A stretch of 64,000 nt of DNA from Distichodus sexfasciatus (GCA_032718565.1 JAVGVS010000452.1:62001-126000), one strand, 5' to 3'; numbered from the stretch's first letter, positions 10,376 through 22,726 are shown. Numbers and translations: made by a program. The notes: generated from the sequence alone by a model not told the origin.

Positions 10376-10612
10376 GACACACACACACACACAGCCCCAA
10401 AACTTCATCTCACACACACACACACACAGAGCCCCAAAACGTCATCTCACACACACACAAAGACACACACACACAGCCCCAAAACTTCATCCCACATACA
10501 CACACACACACACACACAAAGACACACACACACACAAAGACAACACATACATAAAGACACACACACAGCCCCAAAATCTCATCCTCACACACACACAGTC
10601 CCAACAATGCCT
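10010..10612 (+). repeat. Compound minisatellite with (AC)n and CAGCCCCAAAACTTCATCTC units
   Basis: About 12-13 units of CAGCCCCAAAACTTCATCTC or close variants alternate with (AC)n runs of changing length and AAAGACA steps. It lies in rapgefl1 intron 2, about 560 bp downstream of exon 2. Confidence 0.92.
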
Positions 10613-11168
10613 CTTTGTCACTAGGCGAGCGAGGCGACGGCAAGCCGTGATGTTATCTCCAGTTGGGAACTTTTGACGCATAAAAAGTGTAAAAGTTTAC
10701 AACGTGATTGAAAGTAGGGCTCGACTGAGCATTGCTGTTTTATCACCGACATCGACACATAATAAAATAACCTTATGCGCAGGGACTACATCAGGTGTAT
10801 TTTTGGGGGCCGGGAATGAATTACATTTTTAACATTGATCTTATCAGGAACATTAACTTGAAACTGTTTGGAATTCGAACTGCCTTCCGGACCGGATTAC
10901 GTCGGAGCACTGAGGTCCCACTGTATATGTACTATGACAACCAGCACCAAAGCTTTCCGGTGGGGAAGAACGTTGGCAGAGCAAAGTCATGACAGAGATA
11001 ATCCAAACATATACATAATAACACAAAAGAAACCTGCCGATACTCGCTCCGGGACCCGAGCGGCTGTTAACGTGGCAGCAAACGGAGAGGTTGTGGTGGT
11101 ACGGAGCGGGGGGCGGTCGCTAGGAGAACAGGGGCGATGTTGGTGTAGCGGGAAGGATACTGCTGTAC

Positions 11169-11239
11169 AGAAACCCAAGAAACTTGTCAGGAGGCCAGGA
11201 AGATGGGGTGTGTCAGCATGAAGTCATCCAGGAGTATTT
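11169..11239 (-). CDS. rapgefl1: rapgefl1 coding exon 2, with a one-base frameshift
   Basis: The acceptor CTCTCTGCAG and a GTACAG donor bound a 71-nt exon. It completes the exon 1 codon as GAA and then encodes ILLDDFMLTHPIFL, matching recalled human ILLDDIVLTHSLFLPTEKF. As written, the frame then hits TGA at 11189-11187. The exon should be 70 nt to fit the phase of exon 3, and treating one G of the GG at 11195-11196 as extra would give PPDKFLGFL, matching the human PTEKFL. All five other exons are intact, so a sequencing or assembly indel is more likely than a dead gene. The donor is weaker than the others. Confidence 0.8.
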
Positions 11240-11349
11240 CTGCAGAGAGACGGAGAGAGGAAAATTAAAATAAAACTCAACGTTCCAATGAACAAAGTGG
11301 AGCTGCAAAGCATTACAACACACGCACATTATTAGACAGATGGACGCGC

Positions 11350-11692
11350 CATAGCAGTTGGGAGCTCACACATTTTGCTGTGAAATTATGCAGAATTTTT
11401 GACGTTTAACTGCTGCTCTGTGTCCTTTGAAAACGTTCATTTGACGTTCGTTCATGGCTGTCTAAAGTGTCTGTTGTCTTCAAAGTAGACACCAAAACGT
11501 AATAACAAATATATATATAAAACGGTCATATACTGTATGTAAAATTAGTGCATTTAGGAATAAAAGCCAATTGGTTGTACATTTTCTTGTCTAAACTTCA
11601 AAAATAATTTTTCAGATTACTCGATTAATTGATGGAAGGAAAAAAATCAATAGGATACTCCATTCCAAAAATAATCGGTAGCTGCAGCCCTA
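11350..11692. mobile_element. hAT-like right-end fragment
   Basis: It ends with AATAATCGGTAGCTGCAGCC and CTA, the inverted form of the TAGGGCTGCA type terminus, preceded by GATTACTCGATTAATTGATG. The left end was not found. It lies at the start of rapgefl1 intron 1. Confidence 0.5.
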
Positions 11693-11763
11693 GATACGAC
11701 TAATTAAGAAATATATATATATTTTTTAAATTTCACGAAGGCAAACATAGCAGTGTCCGTGGT

Positions 11764-11789
11764 GTATATATATATATATATATATATAT
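11764..11789. repeat. (TA)n microsatellite
   Basis: About 13 TA units in intron 1. Confidence 0.9.
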
Positions 11790-12642
11790 TGGGCAAAAAA
11801 AGTGGTTCCTGATCCGAGAAACTCACTGCTACTGAGCTCTCTGCTTATTAAAAAGAGCAAAACCATTAGCCTTCAAACCGCTGCACATTTTTCTTGTCAA
11901 TTTTGAGGTCTAGCTCTCTGGGATATTATTTCCCGTCTCTGTGCGGTCATAAGTATGCCTAAAAATCTGGGTTAAATCGATCACTGGCATATTAAACATT
12001 GATTAAAGGAGAAATATGCGCCTGCCACTTAGTAAAAAGAGAAGCGGCGGCGGCGCGGCAGCAACAGCGAGTAGACAGCCTGCTGCAAATGAACACATCA
12101 GCTCCTGAAAAAAGTAGGTCAGGAGAGCAGCCCCTTAACAGCGTAGAGAAAAAAACCCAACGCTCACGAAAACGACGAGGACGGGACGAGCTGCAGTCGA
12201 CATCGACAGTACTGGCTGGCCATTAAACGGCGTCGAACAGAGAAAACGTCCGACCCCGGTGACCTCGTAAAACCAGGGGGGGTGACGTCTAGTCCTCATC
12301 AAAATCTCCTGAACGCTGAATGCTGTGGTGCATTGGTGTGAAGCGGTAAACACTGTGTTGTATTCATTATTTTTGCCTCTTCATGCTTTTTGGCTTATTT
12401 TTGTTGCTGTTTTCTGGCTAAAAATGTTCAGCTCGTTGAGGAGAAGTGCAGTATTAATGTTCTCGTGGACAACCCACCTGCTGCGTCCCTCTTTTGCCAC
12501 GTTCGTTCCCCCAGACGAGACTAAAGGGACTTTAATAGTGAAATTTACACATTGACATGGTTCTGATCTTTTCATTCCGTTTAACCACTTTATCTGTGTT
12601 TTTACTTTATATCATCCGTTTTACATGTTTGTACTGCTGATA
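11790..12642 (-). other. rapgefl1: rapgefl1 intron 1, no recognised content
   Basis: I see no convincing repeat family, RNA gene or coding exon here. Open frames are short and lack homology that I recognise. Confidence 0.5.
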
Positions 12643-12722
12643 TGTGACCCTCCACGGCAAAACCAGTCACTTCGCTCAAATTCCCAAAATTGAGTTATGT
12701 TTTCATGAGAGGGCATAAACGG
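12643..12722 (+). mobile_element. TGTGACCC family A, truncated left end
   Basis: Begins TGTGACCCTCCACGGCAAAA and continues with AAATTGAGTTATG and TTTTCATGAGAGGGCATAAA, matching the first 80 bp of the family copies at 14445, 26996 and 61327. The homology then stops. Confidence 0.8.
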
Positions 12723-13764
12723 TTGACTTGATTTCGTCTGTTTACCTTTTTCCCCTCAGCTTTTGGTGCTTAACCTTTTTTTCAGCTACTTATTTTTATT
12801 CTATTGTTCCTTTATACTCCACTTCGTCATGTTAAACGTTGCCACAATGTATTTTGGGGTGAAACATTTGGGGAAAGTTTTAACTTTTATTTGATTTCAT
12901 TTTTTTTCTACTCTTTTCTTCAATGGGTTAAAATTCAGATACGGCACGGTACCACCTTTATATGTTCGATACCGATATTGTTAATTTGGATACAAATACA
13001 GTCTTTTTTAAAGTGAAAACAGAAAATAATAACAGAAAATAATGAAAACAGAAAGGAATTTTCCATCTAAGGGCTTGTTTTTTCTACTGACAATCCTGAA
13101 GTGAAATACTTACAAAATCGAAGTAAGGAGGATGTTTCTTGGATTCGACTTTTCCCTTTCCAAGAAAGTGCCTGTGTTTTCTTCAGCTTAACGGATGAAT
13201 GAAACTGGTCCTGGATCAGCCGCTCATAAACAAACAACCCAAATGTGGGCAGAAGGCGACAGCGCCGGGGCTGTTCCGAGATCGAAGGCCAGGTACAGGT
13301 GCGGTATTGTGACAGATGTGCGTGAGACATTTCTGACTCGTTCAGACCTGTCCTCTGGATCTGCTTTTTGACGTCAAACAGCGTTGACGGAGAGCGGCTG
13401 TAAGCGGGAATAAAAGAGGAGAAAGCTCGAAGAACTCGGCTTGAAAGCAAAACGCAGTCTTTAAAGCGGAGAAAACGAGAATTGCCGTTTATTTTATGCT
13501 CGGATTAAGAGTCAATCTGACTTTTTCAGGTCACAAGGCTTGCTTCTAATTTAAATGTTAAATCTAGTTTATTTATCTGCTTTTAAAGGCAGGAAGATGC
13601 GCTAGGTTCATACAGGTGTTTGTTGCCTGAAGTTTATATATAAACTCAAACCTGCTTAAAGCCTTTAAAAGACACTCTGATTTGCTGTCACGCTCATTAC
13701 ATTTTCAACTACTACATGGGCCTGGTTTCTTGCTCAAGTGACGGTGCTTCCAGTCTTGACTAAA
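12723..13764 (-). other. rapgefl1: rapgefl1 intron 1, no recognised content
   Basis: A 127-codon minus-strand frame at 13067-13450 has no recognisable domain and no splice context. Nothing else stands out. Confidence 0.45.
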
Positions 13765-13970
13765 TTCTGTTCGGATTTCACGGCCTTTTTTGAGGTTGTT
13801 GTGACTTAAAATGGCTGATTTTGCAACAGCTTTTCTAAAGAATTGCATTGAAAGTTGCAGTGTTTTAGGCGTTTTGTTGCGGGAGCAAGTGAAAGTTGCG
13901 GAAAGTATTTTTCCCTTTATAATTATTCGTTAACAATGAATTCAAATGAAGGAACAAAACCACTATGCGC
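13765..13970 (+). repeat. Interspersed repeat (GGATTTTGC family), copy 2
   Basis: Contains GAAAGTTGCAGTGTTTTAGG, GGCGTTTTGTTGCGGG and CCCTTTATAATTATTCG blocks shared with the copies at 4118, 31965 and 58310. Confidence 0.55.
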
Positions 13971-14014
13971 CTGCGGTGTGTTGGCGCTACCAGGATTGGT
14001 TCTCACCTCTATGC

Positions 14015-14115
14015 CTGTAACGGCATGGAGTTGGCCCCTGTGATCAGAGGGTTGCTGGTCAAGTCCCGACTTGTAAAGGTACCACTGAGGAACTCATGAG
14101 CAAGGTACTGCCTCT
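14015..14115 (+). repeat. SINE-like repeat, family 2, partial
   Basis: A tRNA-like head with GATCAGAGGGTTGCTGG and a B-box-like GGTCAAGTCCC is followed by AAAGGTACCACTGAGGAACT and CATGAGCAAGGTAC. Confidence 0.7.
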
Positions 14116-14444
14116 CAAGAGAATAAAACTACTAGGTGTGGTGTTGGTCTCTGAACATCCAGCAAAACCACTTCACGCCTGCCTACGTAAAATACACAGG
14201 AGACTAACGATGATGACGTATCACGCTCTTAAGGGGTGTCCCATTTCGTAGGGGTACATTTCAAGCCCCGCCTCTTGCTACTCCATGGCAAGGGCCAAGG
14301 CCTGAAACGGAGTTCACTCTCAATTATAAAAAATACTTAATTAAAGACGGCCAGAGCTACGCTGAGATCTGTCTAAGTTTTTAAAGTGAAGGTCAATTTA
14401 CAACTACAATGGCGGCGTATCTGGAGCAGCTGGAGAAGCTTATT

Positions 14445-15088
14445 TGTGACCCTCCACAGCAAAACCAGTCGCTTGTCTCAAATTCTCAAAATTGAGTTAT
14501 TGAGTGTTTGAGTGTTGAGTGTTTTCATGAAAGGGCATAACTGCTTCAAACGACACCTATATGGAATGAATCGACGACATATGACTGAGATATCAACATT
14601 CAAAGGGGAGTCGGTTTCTCCTGTAACGCGAAAGGAGAACGGAGAAATCTGCCTTGAAGGACTATCGACGAGCACCTACAGACGCTGGTGCGGTTTGGCG
14701 GCTACGCTTGGTATTTACGCTTAGCCTACGCTTGCATTCACATTACACGGATAGCCTACCTGCGCGAGGTTAACTGAACTCGAGACGGAAGATGGATTCC
14801 TGCTGAGAAACATTCACGCTTGAAGGTCAACCAGTGGATTTACTCGAATATTGAAGTAATAAACAAAGTTCTTTGGTTACTGAATTGGAATCATAAGAAA
14901 AAGCTTAAGGTTTTTAGGATGGAAAGGGTAAGTTTTCAGTTTAGTATTCACAACAGTGCAGTGGCGACCTTCCACTGTTTCAAAACACTAAAAACAAAAA
15001 TCCAAATTTTAATTCTAATGCTAAATATAAACGGTCATCTTCTTGAAACCTGCTATGCATATGACTGGTTTTACGTGAGGGTCATACA
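14445..15088 (+). mobile_element. TGTGACCC family A, full-length but diverged
   Basis: The left end is TGTGACCCTCCACAGC and the right end is ACTGGTTTTACGTGAGGGTC followed by ATACA. It contains the family core CGACGACATATGACTGAGAT near 14572 and a long internal block up to TTTCAAAACAC. About 640 bp, no coding frame. Confidence 0.85.
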
Positions 15089-16060
15089 TTTTGGCAAAAA
15101 AACTAATTATGTGATCAAACCCCTAATCGGTGGTACTCTCCCAGCTGTTTACTTGCATGTTTTTTCTCCTGCACCCAATCTCTACGTCTCGAAGACATGT
15201 GAGCATCTAGTTCAAACTCTGCCGCTAATACCAAGATGGGATTTCCCTCCATTGTAAAGATAATCTCTTTTGTGACGGCCAGCTACTGATCTCAAAGGAA
15301 CATGTTTACATGAAATAGATAAGAACGTGGAAGTGGCCGATGATGCTTTTCGTAACTTGCCAACGACAAAGCGTCGAGAGAAGAGCAGAGAAAGCACTCT
15401 GGAAGTGAGGTGCAAAGAACTAATTTGGTGGACACAGGTCCTTGTTGAACACGCACTTCCAACACCCACACACAGACATACAGACTTCATGTAGACTCTC
15501 TGCAGTCGTGTGTTGCGTAGTCATCCCTCATATGAAACATCAACATCAGTAAGGCAGTGGACTGACAGAGGAAGTGAGTATGCTAAGTAGCACATTCAAA
15601 ACAGCACTACATGGCATGTTCTTTTCTCACACACACACACACTCCCACAGAGGGACTCAAGACTCTCTGAGGTGGTAATTCACTCCTTCTCACCCACTCT
15701 GTTCCTGTCATTCTCACCCACTCCGCTTATTTTCCTTTCTGACTTGAGCCAGTGAGCCACAGCAACTGCACCATCTATTTGGCTGCTGCCATGGCTGCAC
15801 CTGTTCCAACTCTCCGCCTGTCTGTCTGGTCTCTGTCTCACCATTCAACCTTTAATGCCTACTTGCATCCACCCTGTCACCCCAGGCACTATTTAAGGCA
15901 AGGTTGCTGGTGGCAACCCTGGGAATTTGGCAGTAGCTGCTAGAATGTGACAGGGCTCCTGCCGACACTTCTACTAATCACACACACACACACCACACAC
16001 ACACGATTTGGCATGACCATCCGAGTAATGCTAGCAGGTTCAGGGACTTGCGACTTGACT
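15089..16060 (-). other. rapgefl1: rapgefl1 intron 1, mostly unique
   Basis: Short CA tracts occur near 15630 and 15980. The segment just after 15105 (CCCTAATCGGTGGTACTCTC) resembles 30330-30350 and may be another diffuse repeat. No gene is seen. Confidence 0.45.
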
Positions 16061-16987
16061 TAGGCTCGGCGATATGACCCAACTTTAAGATATGCGATGT
16101 GCGTTGATGTTTTTTCTTGTCTAATTTTATTCAAAAAGAAGTCACTCATTTATGTTCTTATATTAAATATTTAGACATTTTAACTGTACAGAAATTCGAT
16201 AAAGACAAAATAAAAAATATACCATAAATGCGAGAAATTATAAACCATAAACAGAGTTAGCTTGCATGAAAGCCAAAGGTTCTGACTGTACTATTAGTGC
16301 TACAGTAAGTGCTTACTAATTTAGATTTCACATAAATAAACCTTAAGAATAAAAATGTTTTAACATGTGCTTTTTAAGCTACATTTTGTAAACAAATAAA
16401 CAATGGCAAAACCAAGCATTCAAGTGTCTTCACAAATATTTAAGAGGTTTGAACCTTCACTGGTCTCACGATTCGACATTTATCTGGCTGCGATATCTCG
16501 ATGAATCACGACGCAGCCCGTAAAATCTTCAACATCACTTCATATTGCACGCAGATCAGGCAGTTATGGTTACTACCGGGGTGTTCTTTTTAACTAGAAT
16601 TTTTATGTCGTAGCCAGAAAATCACCAAACAATGTGATTATGATATAACGGTATGCTTGTCGCGATACACAATATTACTTTAAATCCATGAACAACGATT
16701 CAGTGTTTGCCAATATCCATGTGGATATGTAAGTGGTTCGGATAATGAATGAATGAATCAATGTATCAATGATTTATTGCGTGCTCAGAATTACGTACAA
16801 ATAAAACACTATAGTATTCTCTGTTCCTACCTCCATGTGTCACCATGGTGACCACTGCAAACTCTCATCCAAACCATCAACAAATCTGCTGCAGTTAAGA
16901 GGGTATTTTGGTAACACCAATGAATAAACGTATAGAGAGTAATATAATTTTGTTATCCGATATATTCCGTCATATCGCACAGCCCTA
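16061..16987. mobile_element. hAT-like element (TAGGGCTGTGCGATATGAC type)
   Basis: The left end is TAGGCTCGGCGATATGACCC and the right end is CGTCATATCGCACAGCCCTA, a good inverted match. Length is about 927 bp. I could not see an 8-bp duplication. No transposase frame. Confidence 0.65.
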
Positions 16988-19539
16988 AAATAAGCACTTT
17001 CCAAACACTTTCCTTCTAGTCATACACGGCTCTTACACACCCAGTTCGACTCTGACTGATGGATAAAATCTAACTCGACAATACAAGGTGAGCAGACAAG
17101 TCATCTCTAAGATGTAAGAAATGAAACCTTTCTGCCTCTCGCTGAAGAAAAAAACGATTTGTCAGCCCCCGATTCTCCGCTGGCCCGACTTTCATCCGCA
17201 GGCCCTGCCCTCCTCTCCTCCTGCCCACCAGTCAGATTATAGGAGCTTTATGCAGAAAATCTGCTTTGGCAGCACAAAGCAGCACTTTTCTTTAGGTGAT
17301 AAGAACCATGATAGGCTATAACCAGCCCTGCTTACACACACACACACACAAACACAAAAACACACACACACACTAATCACACAAAAGAACACAAATGGTC
17401 CCTGTATGCAGATGAAGACGGGGTGTATGCTCACACCGAGAAAAGTAATACATCGAATCCACATTCACTTAAACCCCAGCTAATAAAATGCAGATTAAAT
17501 GATGTTTCCCACTCTGCTTCATTGCACTTTGTCTATATTTAAACTGGCCCATGTGCTGTCCAGATGCAGAGAGAAAGGAGAGAAGATCTGAAACTGTCTT
17601 TTTTAAACATGATTGGACTGAGAACGTAACCCTTTGATGTACCACAAACTTCCAACAGCTGTGTCTTACGTCTGCAGACTCAAGGTTAAGGCGAGGGGCA
17701 TTTATCTCATAAAGCAGGGCATACAGCTTGAAAGTATGTGTGTGTGTGTGTGTGTTTCTGACCCTAAGACTTATTTTGTGGACATATTTCAGCCTCTTCT
17801 CCGGCAGATGAACCTACCTTTTGGAACTGGGTTTTTGCAAAGTAAATTAAAACTAATGTAAAATATGTAATGACTTGTTTCACCTCCTAATAACAGTGAA
17901 ACGCAGAGATTTTGCTGCTTTGGGAGGATTATTCTTGATGTGAGGAACAGTCTCTCATTAAGGAGAAAATGCTCTATTAGAAAAAGTTTAACTCTATTTT
18001 AGGAATGATGGGTGTCGATGGAACTACTTCACAAGATGAAGGTGAAAGTGAGTGATTATTTGTATGTATATGACGTGAATCTTGTTGGGTTATTCAGCTA
18101 CAGTAATCATTATATCGATGAAACGCCGCCAAAAGCGATAGGGAAGTAAATATGTTGTGTATGTGGGTACAAAAGAAGGGGAGGAAGTGGTTATAATTAT
18201 GCCAGACTGACCCTGGCCTTGTTTTGGAGGTCAGGGAGTTCGTTAGCTTGGGAAGACGGTGAATCTCACGCTCACGTTTATAAACGGAGACCGCTGCATG
18301 TCCAAAAACCAAAAAACATTAAACTCAAAACGCGCATTTTTATTTCCCCCAGATTACTGAGCTGCAGAAGAAGGAAGGTTCTGCGTTTATATAAATCGCA
18401 GCAGACAACCCGTTATGGAGGCCTTATCACATCTGAACCCCCTCTACCCACACACTCACTCCTTTCTTTCTCCGCGTCTCTTTTCTCCAGCTCCTCTTCG
18501 TTTCTGCGTGGCGAAGCGAGGGAGAGGTGGAGAAAAGAGTGCAGTGGAAGTCTGTGTTGTGAAAAGAGAGTTTTTGTAGACGCTGGAGTCGAAGGATATC
18601 GGCTTCATCTCCAGTTCTCCACTGGCATCGTTTTTTCAGTTAAGCTACCCATGACGCGAATCACACTCGATACCCCATCAGACGCCGCCACCTGCAATAA
18701 CGTAGTAAAACCCAATCGCTCAACTTGTCAAAATGCAGATAACGATAAGGCCCAGATAGTGAGATATACAAACCCTAACCGACCCTCCACTGGTTTTGGA
18801 GCAGACAGACAAACTATATGTCTTTAATAATGAGTTTGTCTAGCAGCCACAAAAAAAATAAAAAAATCGCCCTACTAACGAGAATTTAACAGAAACGCTT
18901 GTGGTGAGTTGATATTTTTTCCAGCTCATATACAGCGCTGCTGGTGCAAATAACATTTCCTGCCAATCCTACACATGACTTTGAACTACATCACAATACT
19001 GCGCGCTGGTTGTTGTTATTTAGCAGCTAAATATGAGTCAGTTCGTACAAAAGGGAAGATTTGACTGAACTGGAGTATTTGTGAGTACCAGCGTTCCATA
19101 CGAGAGTCGCGAGTGCTCACACACACACCACGTTCACATCGTGAAGAATCATTTATCCGTGGTTTACGATTTCTGTTTTGCGTACAGAATAACAGAAACC
19201 AGCCCGTTTTACTTCAGAACCAAGTCGTCCGCTTCCATTTCCGACTAACGTCTCTAAAATGGTGTGGATATTCACTTTATACTTCATGCATACTACCACA
19301 TAGAATTTAAGACTTTAGTTAATTTTTTTCTCGAGTTTAGCATGAAAATGCTTTGATTTTGCACAACAATACCATACGCCGAAGCTCAGATAAAATTCCA
19401 CCGCAATAAATGCGTCATAAAATTTCGGCAGAAAATAACGAGCAAATCTAAACATCGGTCCAATGCCGATGACGAAAAAATTAATTCCAATAAATTTTAT
19501 ATTATCGCGGCATCCCTAATTTACTATATTTTGTTAATG
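16988..19539 (-). other. rapgefl1: rapgefl1 intron 1, mostly unique
   Basis: Contains short CA/TG tracts near 17335-17375 and 17736-17755. A 202-codon plus-strand frame at 18219-18827 shows no domain and looks fortuitous. From 19430 there are fragments of a hAT-like end (CATCGGTCCAATGCCGATGA). No gene is recognised. Confidence 0.45.
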
Positions 19540-19745
19540 AGTGAGTGATTGCTGGCCAGAACACAGCACAGCAATACAGTGCCCTACAACAAAAAACGCT
19601 TACCTCTAAGCGGCCCATCCGCGGAAGGAGCAGGCCAGCTATGGCAGCACCCTCAGAGATGTACCTTGCTCATCAGAACCTTAGGTGGCATTCTTTACTG
19701 GTCCGGGACTTGAACTGGCGACTTTCTGATCATGAGGTCCAACCT
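19540..19745 (-). repeat. SINE-like repeat, family 2
   Basis: Contains ACCTTGCTCATCAGAACCTT, a GGTCCGGGACTTGAACTGGC segment whose reverse complement carries the B box, and the GTGAGTGATTGCTGG tail end. Confidence 0.7.
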
Positions 19746-20540
19746 TAAATGCCCCAGTTGGAGACCAAAGATTGGAAGAATCAAAGTAAATGTTTTCAAA
19801 ATTGCACATTACTTCCTGTTTTGCGTCACAACATATCTTGTGAAGTTTTTGGGGAAAGATATGCCTGGGGGATGAAAGTCTGTGCAGGATCAGGTCGTGT
19901 TTTAAAGCGGCGAGTGTAAATATTGAGCCAACGTTGGGGACTTCAGCAAATTCCAAAAATACCCTTAAGCTAAAACGGCACTGCACCTTTTCCCAATATA
20001 GCAGCACACTCCACCTCTTTGCTTTTTGGCTTCCAATCCCAGATGGAAGTGGCTCCTTGGAGGAGTTCCTCAACATAAGCAGGAGTCCCGATCATCGGCG
20101 CTTTGTCTGCTGGATTCAGTGCTGAGAGCCATGACTTCAATTACGCCATCGGTGCTGTTGCATAAGACCAGCTAATATTATATAGAGATACACGTCAGTT
20201 TAACGCGTGTCGACACCAATCACACACACTTGCATGCACGCGCTGCAGGGAAGCGCACACATCACACACACACACGGCAAGCGGCCCCCGGCTGAGTACA
20301 CGGATCTGTGTTCAAACACTTATTTATCTGCTGGCAGGTACTAACTTTGAACCTTAGAGTGAAATTGAAGCCTGAAGGTTAAAAATTTATCAAGCCGTCA
20401 ATAATAGAGTGTGAAGACACTTTCAGGTTTGCGAGTTAAACATTTCCACAGATAAATATTATGAAAAGAAAATTAGACATTAAACCATAATTCAAGATTA
20501 CATTAAAAATATCACTAATCTACTGCAATTACAATTACAG
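19746..20540 (-). other. rapgefl1: rapgefl1 intron 1, unique
   Basis: Nothing recognised, apart from short CA tracts near 20219-20276. Confidence 0.45.
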
Positions 20541-20546
20541 AAACAA

Positions 20547-20548
<2 letters not shown>

Positions 20549-20581
<33 letters not shown>

Positions 20582-20816
20582 GTGGCTTATATGGGTTTAA
20601 TTTAATATTATAAACTATATATATATATATACATATATATACAGTATATATGTGTGTGTTAAATTATATTTTTTACATTTAAAAAAATATTTCAATGATT
20701 ATACAGATGTAGATGATTAAAAGTTATGTTTATACTAATATTATTATTTAATATATCAATTACTATTATCATTAATTATTATCATTATTACGCTAAGATA
20801 AAAACATTTTTTTAAA

Positions 20817-20861
<45 letters not shown>

Positions 20862-20870
20862 ATCGACAAT
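20549..20870. repeat. AT-rich simple-sequence cluster
   Basis: Contains (ATT)n at about 20549-20580, TA-rich runs near 20615-20655, and a long (AT)n tract at 20821-20860. A T homopolymer of almost 30 bases follows near 20970. Confidence 0.9.
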
Positions 20871-20989
20871 TTGACTAATAAATGAATATCATGATAACTT
20901 GAACATTTTGCCTCGGTTATGATTATTTTCGTTTTGTTTGGTTTGTACTGTAAATATTCTTTTCAAAACGCAAGATTTTTTTTTTTTTT

Positions 20990-21827
20990 TTTTTTTTTAC
21001 ATTAAATTTTTACTGAAATTTTAAACAATCAAATAATCGCTATGGTCGTATACATCCGATTTAATAATTTATATACATAACGCTGGTTTCAATTCATTGC
21101 TCAAATTTATATATGTAACAGTAAAAAACTAGCAAAAACACTTTAACAAAACAAAAACAAAGACAAGACAAGAGGCCTGACGAGAAGTCTCTGAAAGGCA
21201 GTTTAATCCCAAATCGCTGGTAAGGCTTCTCCATATTTCTTTGTATTGAACCCAGATCCCATAATTCATGTCTAAATTCCGCAGCTCTAAACACACTCCT
21301 CCGCCGCCCCGCAACACACAAGCAAACTTCTTAATGTGGCACGTGTCCTACTTTTGGCCTGCAGTCCCCGCGAGGATTTGAGTGGAGAAAGACGCGGCCC
21401 GCGATTCTGCCTCGATTCTCATATCTGCATCAAAACTTGCGATGGAATCAACACTGCTGCATAACGCTTTCTAATTGAGCCATTATATCATCTGGTGCCA
21501 TGTGAGAGAGTGAGAGAGACTATGTGGAGTCGTCCTGCAATCGACAGACTTCCAGAACTCCTCTTGGAAGAACGCTGGACCAGAGACGAAGCGTCGCTAA
21601 GAGCCGAGGAGAATATTATCTATCATCAGCCTCTTAGGTGCTGTCTATAACGCTGCACAAACGCAGTCTGCTCGGTTAATGCAATACACCAATAACAACG
21701 AAGCGCCAAATAGAGGTGTAAAAGGTGTATGAGACTTCGTTATACCAGTCCAGCTTCTGGTCATGATTCTGACGATCACAAATTCTGACGCCTCAAGACT
21801 GCGTATGACGCCAGAATTTTGCGCTAC
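20990..21827 (-). other. rapgefl1: rapgefl1 intron 1, unique
   Basis: No gene or clear repeat recognised. Confidence 0.45.
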
Positions 21828-22285
21828 TATAGTGTGCATTTATAGCACCACTATAGTGTATTTATAGTTAACTACTTATAGTGTACAATAGAAATAACTA
21901 CTATAGTAATATAGCAATCACTATAAGTGTATAATAGCAACTAACATAGTGTACATTAGTTAACTAACATAGTGCAATTTATAGTAACTAATACTATAGT
22001 GTATTTATAGCAACTACTAGTGGTACGTATAGCAACTACCATAGTATGATTAGCAATCACTATAGTGTACATTAGTTAAATCACCATAGTGTGTACGATA
22101 GTTAACTACCATAGTGGCACATTAGTTAAATCACTACAGTGTACGATAGCAACTACCATAGTGTACAACAGCAACTACTATAGTGTATTTATAGCAATCT
22201 CGACTATAGCAGTGTACTTATAGCAATCCACTATAGTGTACTCTACAGCAACTACTATAGTGTACATTAGCAACTAACAAAAGCG
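21828..22285. repeat. Degenerate minisatellite, ACTATAGTGTAC motif
   Basis: About 20 imperfect units of roughly 20-24 bp with the core CAACTACTATAGTGTAC and variants such as CAACTACCATAGTGTACAA. Unit length varies by single bases. Confidence 0.9.
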
Positions 22286-22539
22286 GTCAGCTTAACTATA
22301 AAGCGCTTGGGAAACTGCATTTCATATCATTCTCACTGTGACGCCCTGGTCGCCTCGACATCTTTTCTTGACACACACTTAATTACTTTGCTAATGCGTT
22401 TTCATATCACAAGAGTCTTCGTGGTGCAAGAGGCTTTTATGTCAAGGCCACTCGCTACGTAATGGGCCAAAGACATTGTCTATCTCTAATGAACATTATC
22501 GCACGGTGGATAAACAAGGTGATCAAATTTAGGAGCCTA

Positions 22540-22702
22540 CGCTTATCATAGTTATCGTAATCACATTTTTCTCGGTAAAGAAACACCGAGATGGTTTTAT
22601 CGCCCAACGCTACCTATGAGTGCAAAAACCGAGATGTTCATTAACCGTGAAAGGGAAAACGTTCAATTTATATTGATTTGACGTCATACCGCCCAGCCCC
22701 TA
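22540..22702. mobile_element. hAT-like right-end fragment (GGGCTGGGCGGTATGAC type)
   Basis: Ends TGACGTCATACCGCCCAGCC followed by CCTA, the inverted form of a common hAT terminus. The left boundary is not clear. Confidence 0.45.
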
Positions 22703-22726
22703 GCCTGGAAAATAGGAAGTTGACGG

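Noticed and set aside
10010..10612. CRISPR-like array (regular unit with variable spacers)
   Set aside because: Spacers are CA microsatellite runs and the genome is vertebrate; this is a compound minisatellite.
10715..11692. One hAT element from the TAGGGCTCGACTGAG end to the CTGCAGCCCTA end
   Set aside because: The two ends are not inverted copies, and rapgefl1 exon 2 lies between them.
13067..13450. 127-codon minus-strand frame as an extra rapgefl1 exon
   Set aside because: Exons 1 and 2 already join in phase, and the frame has no similarity to the protein as recalled.
18219..18827. 202-codon plus-strand open frame in rapgefl1 intron 1
   Set aside because: No recognisable domain, no splice or promoter context, and composition like non-coding DNA.
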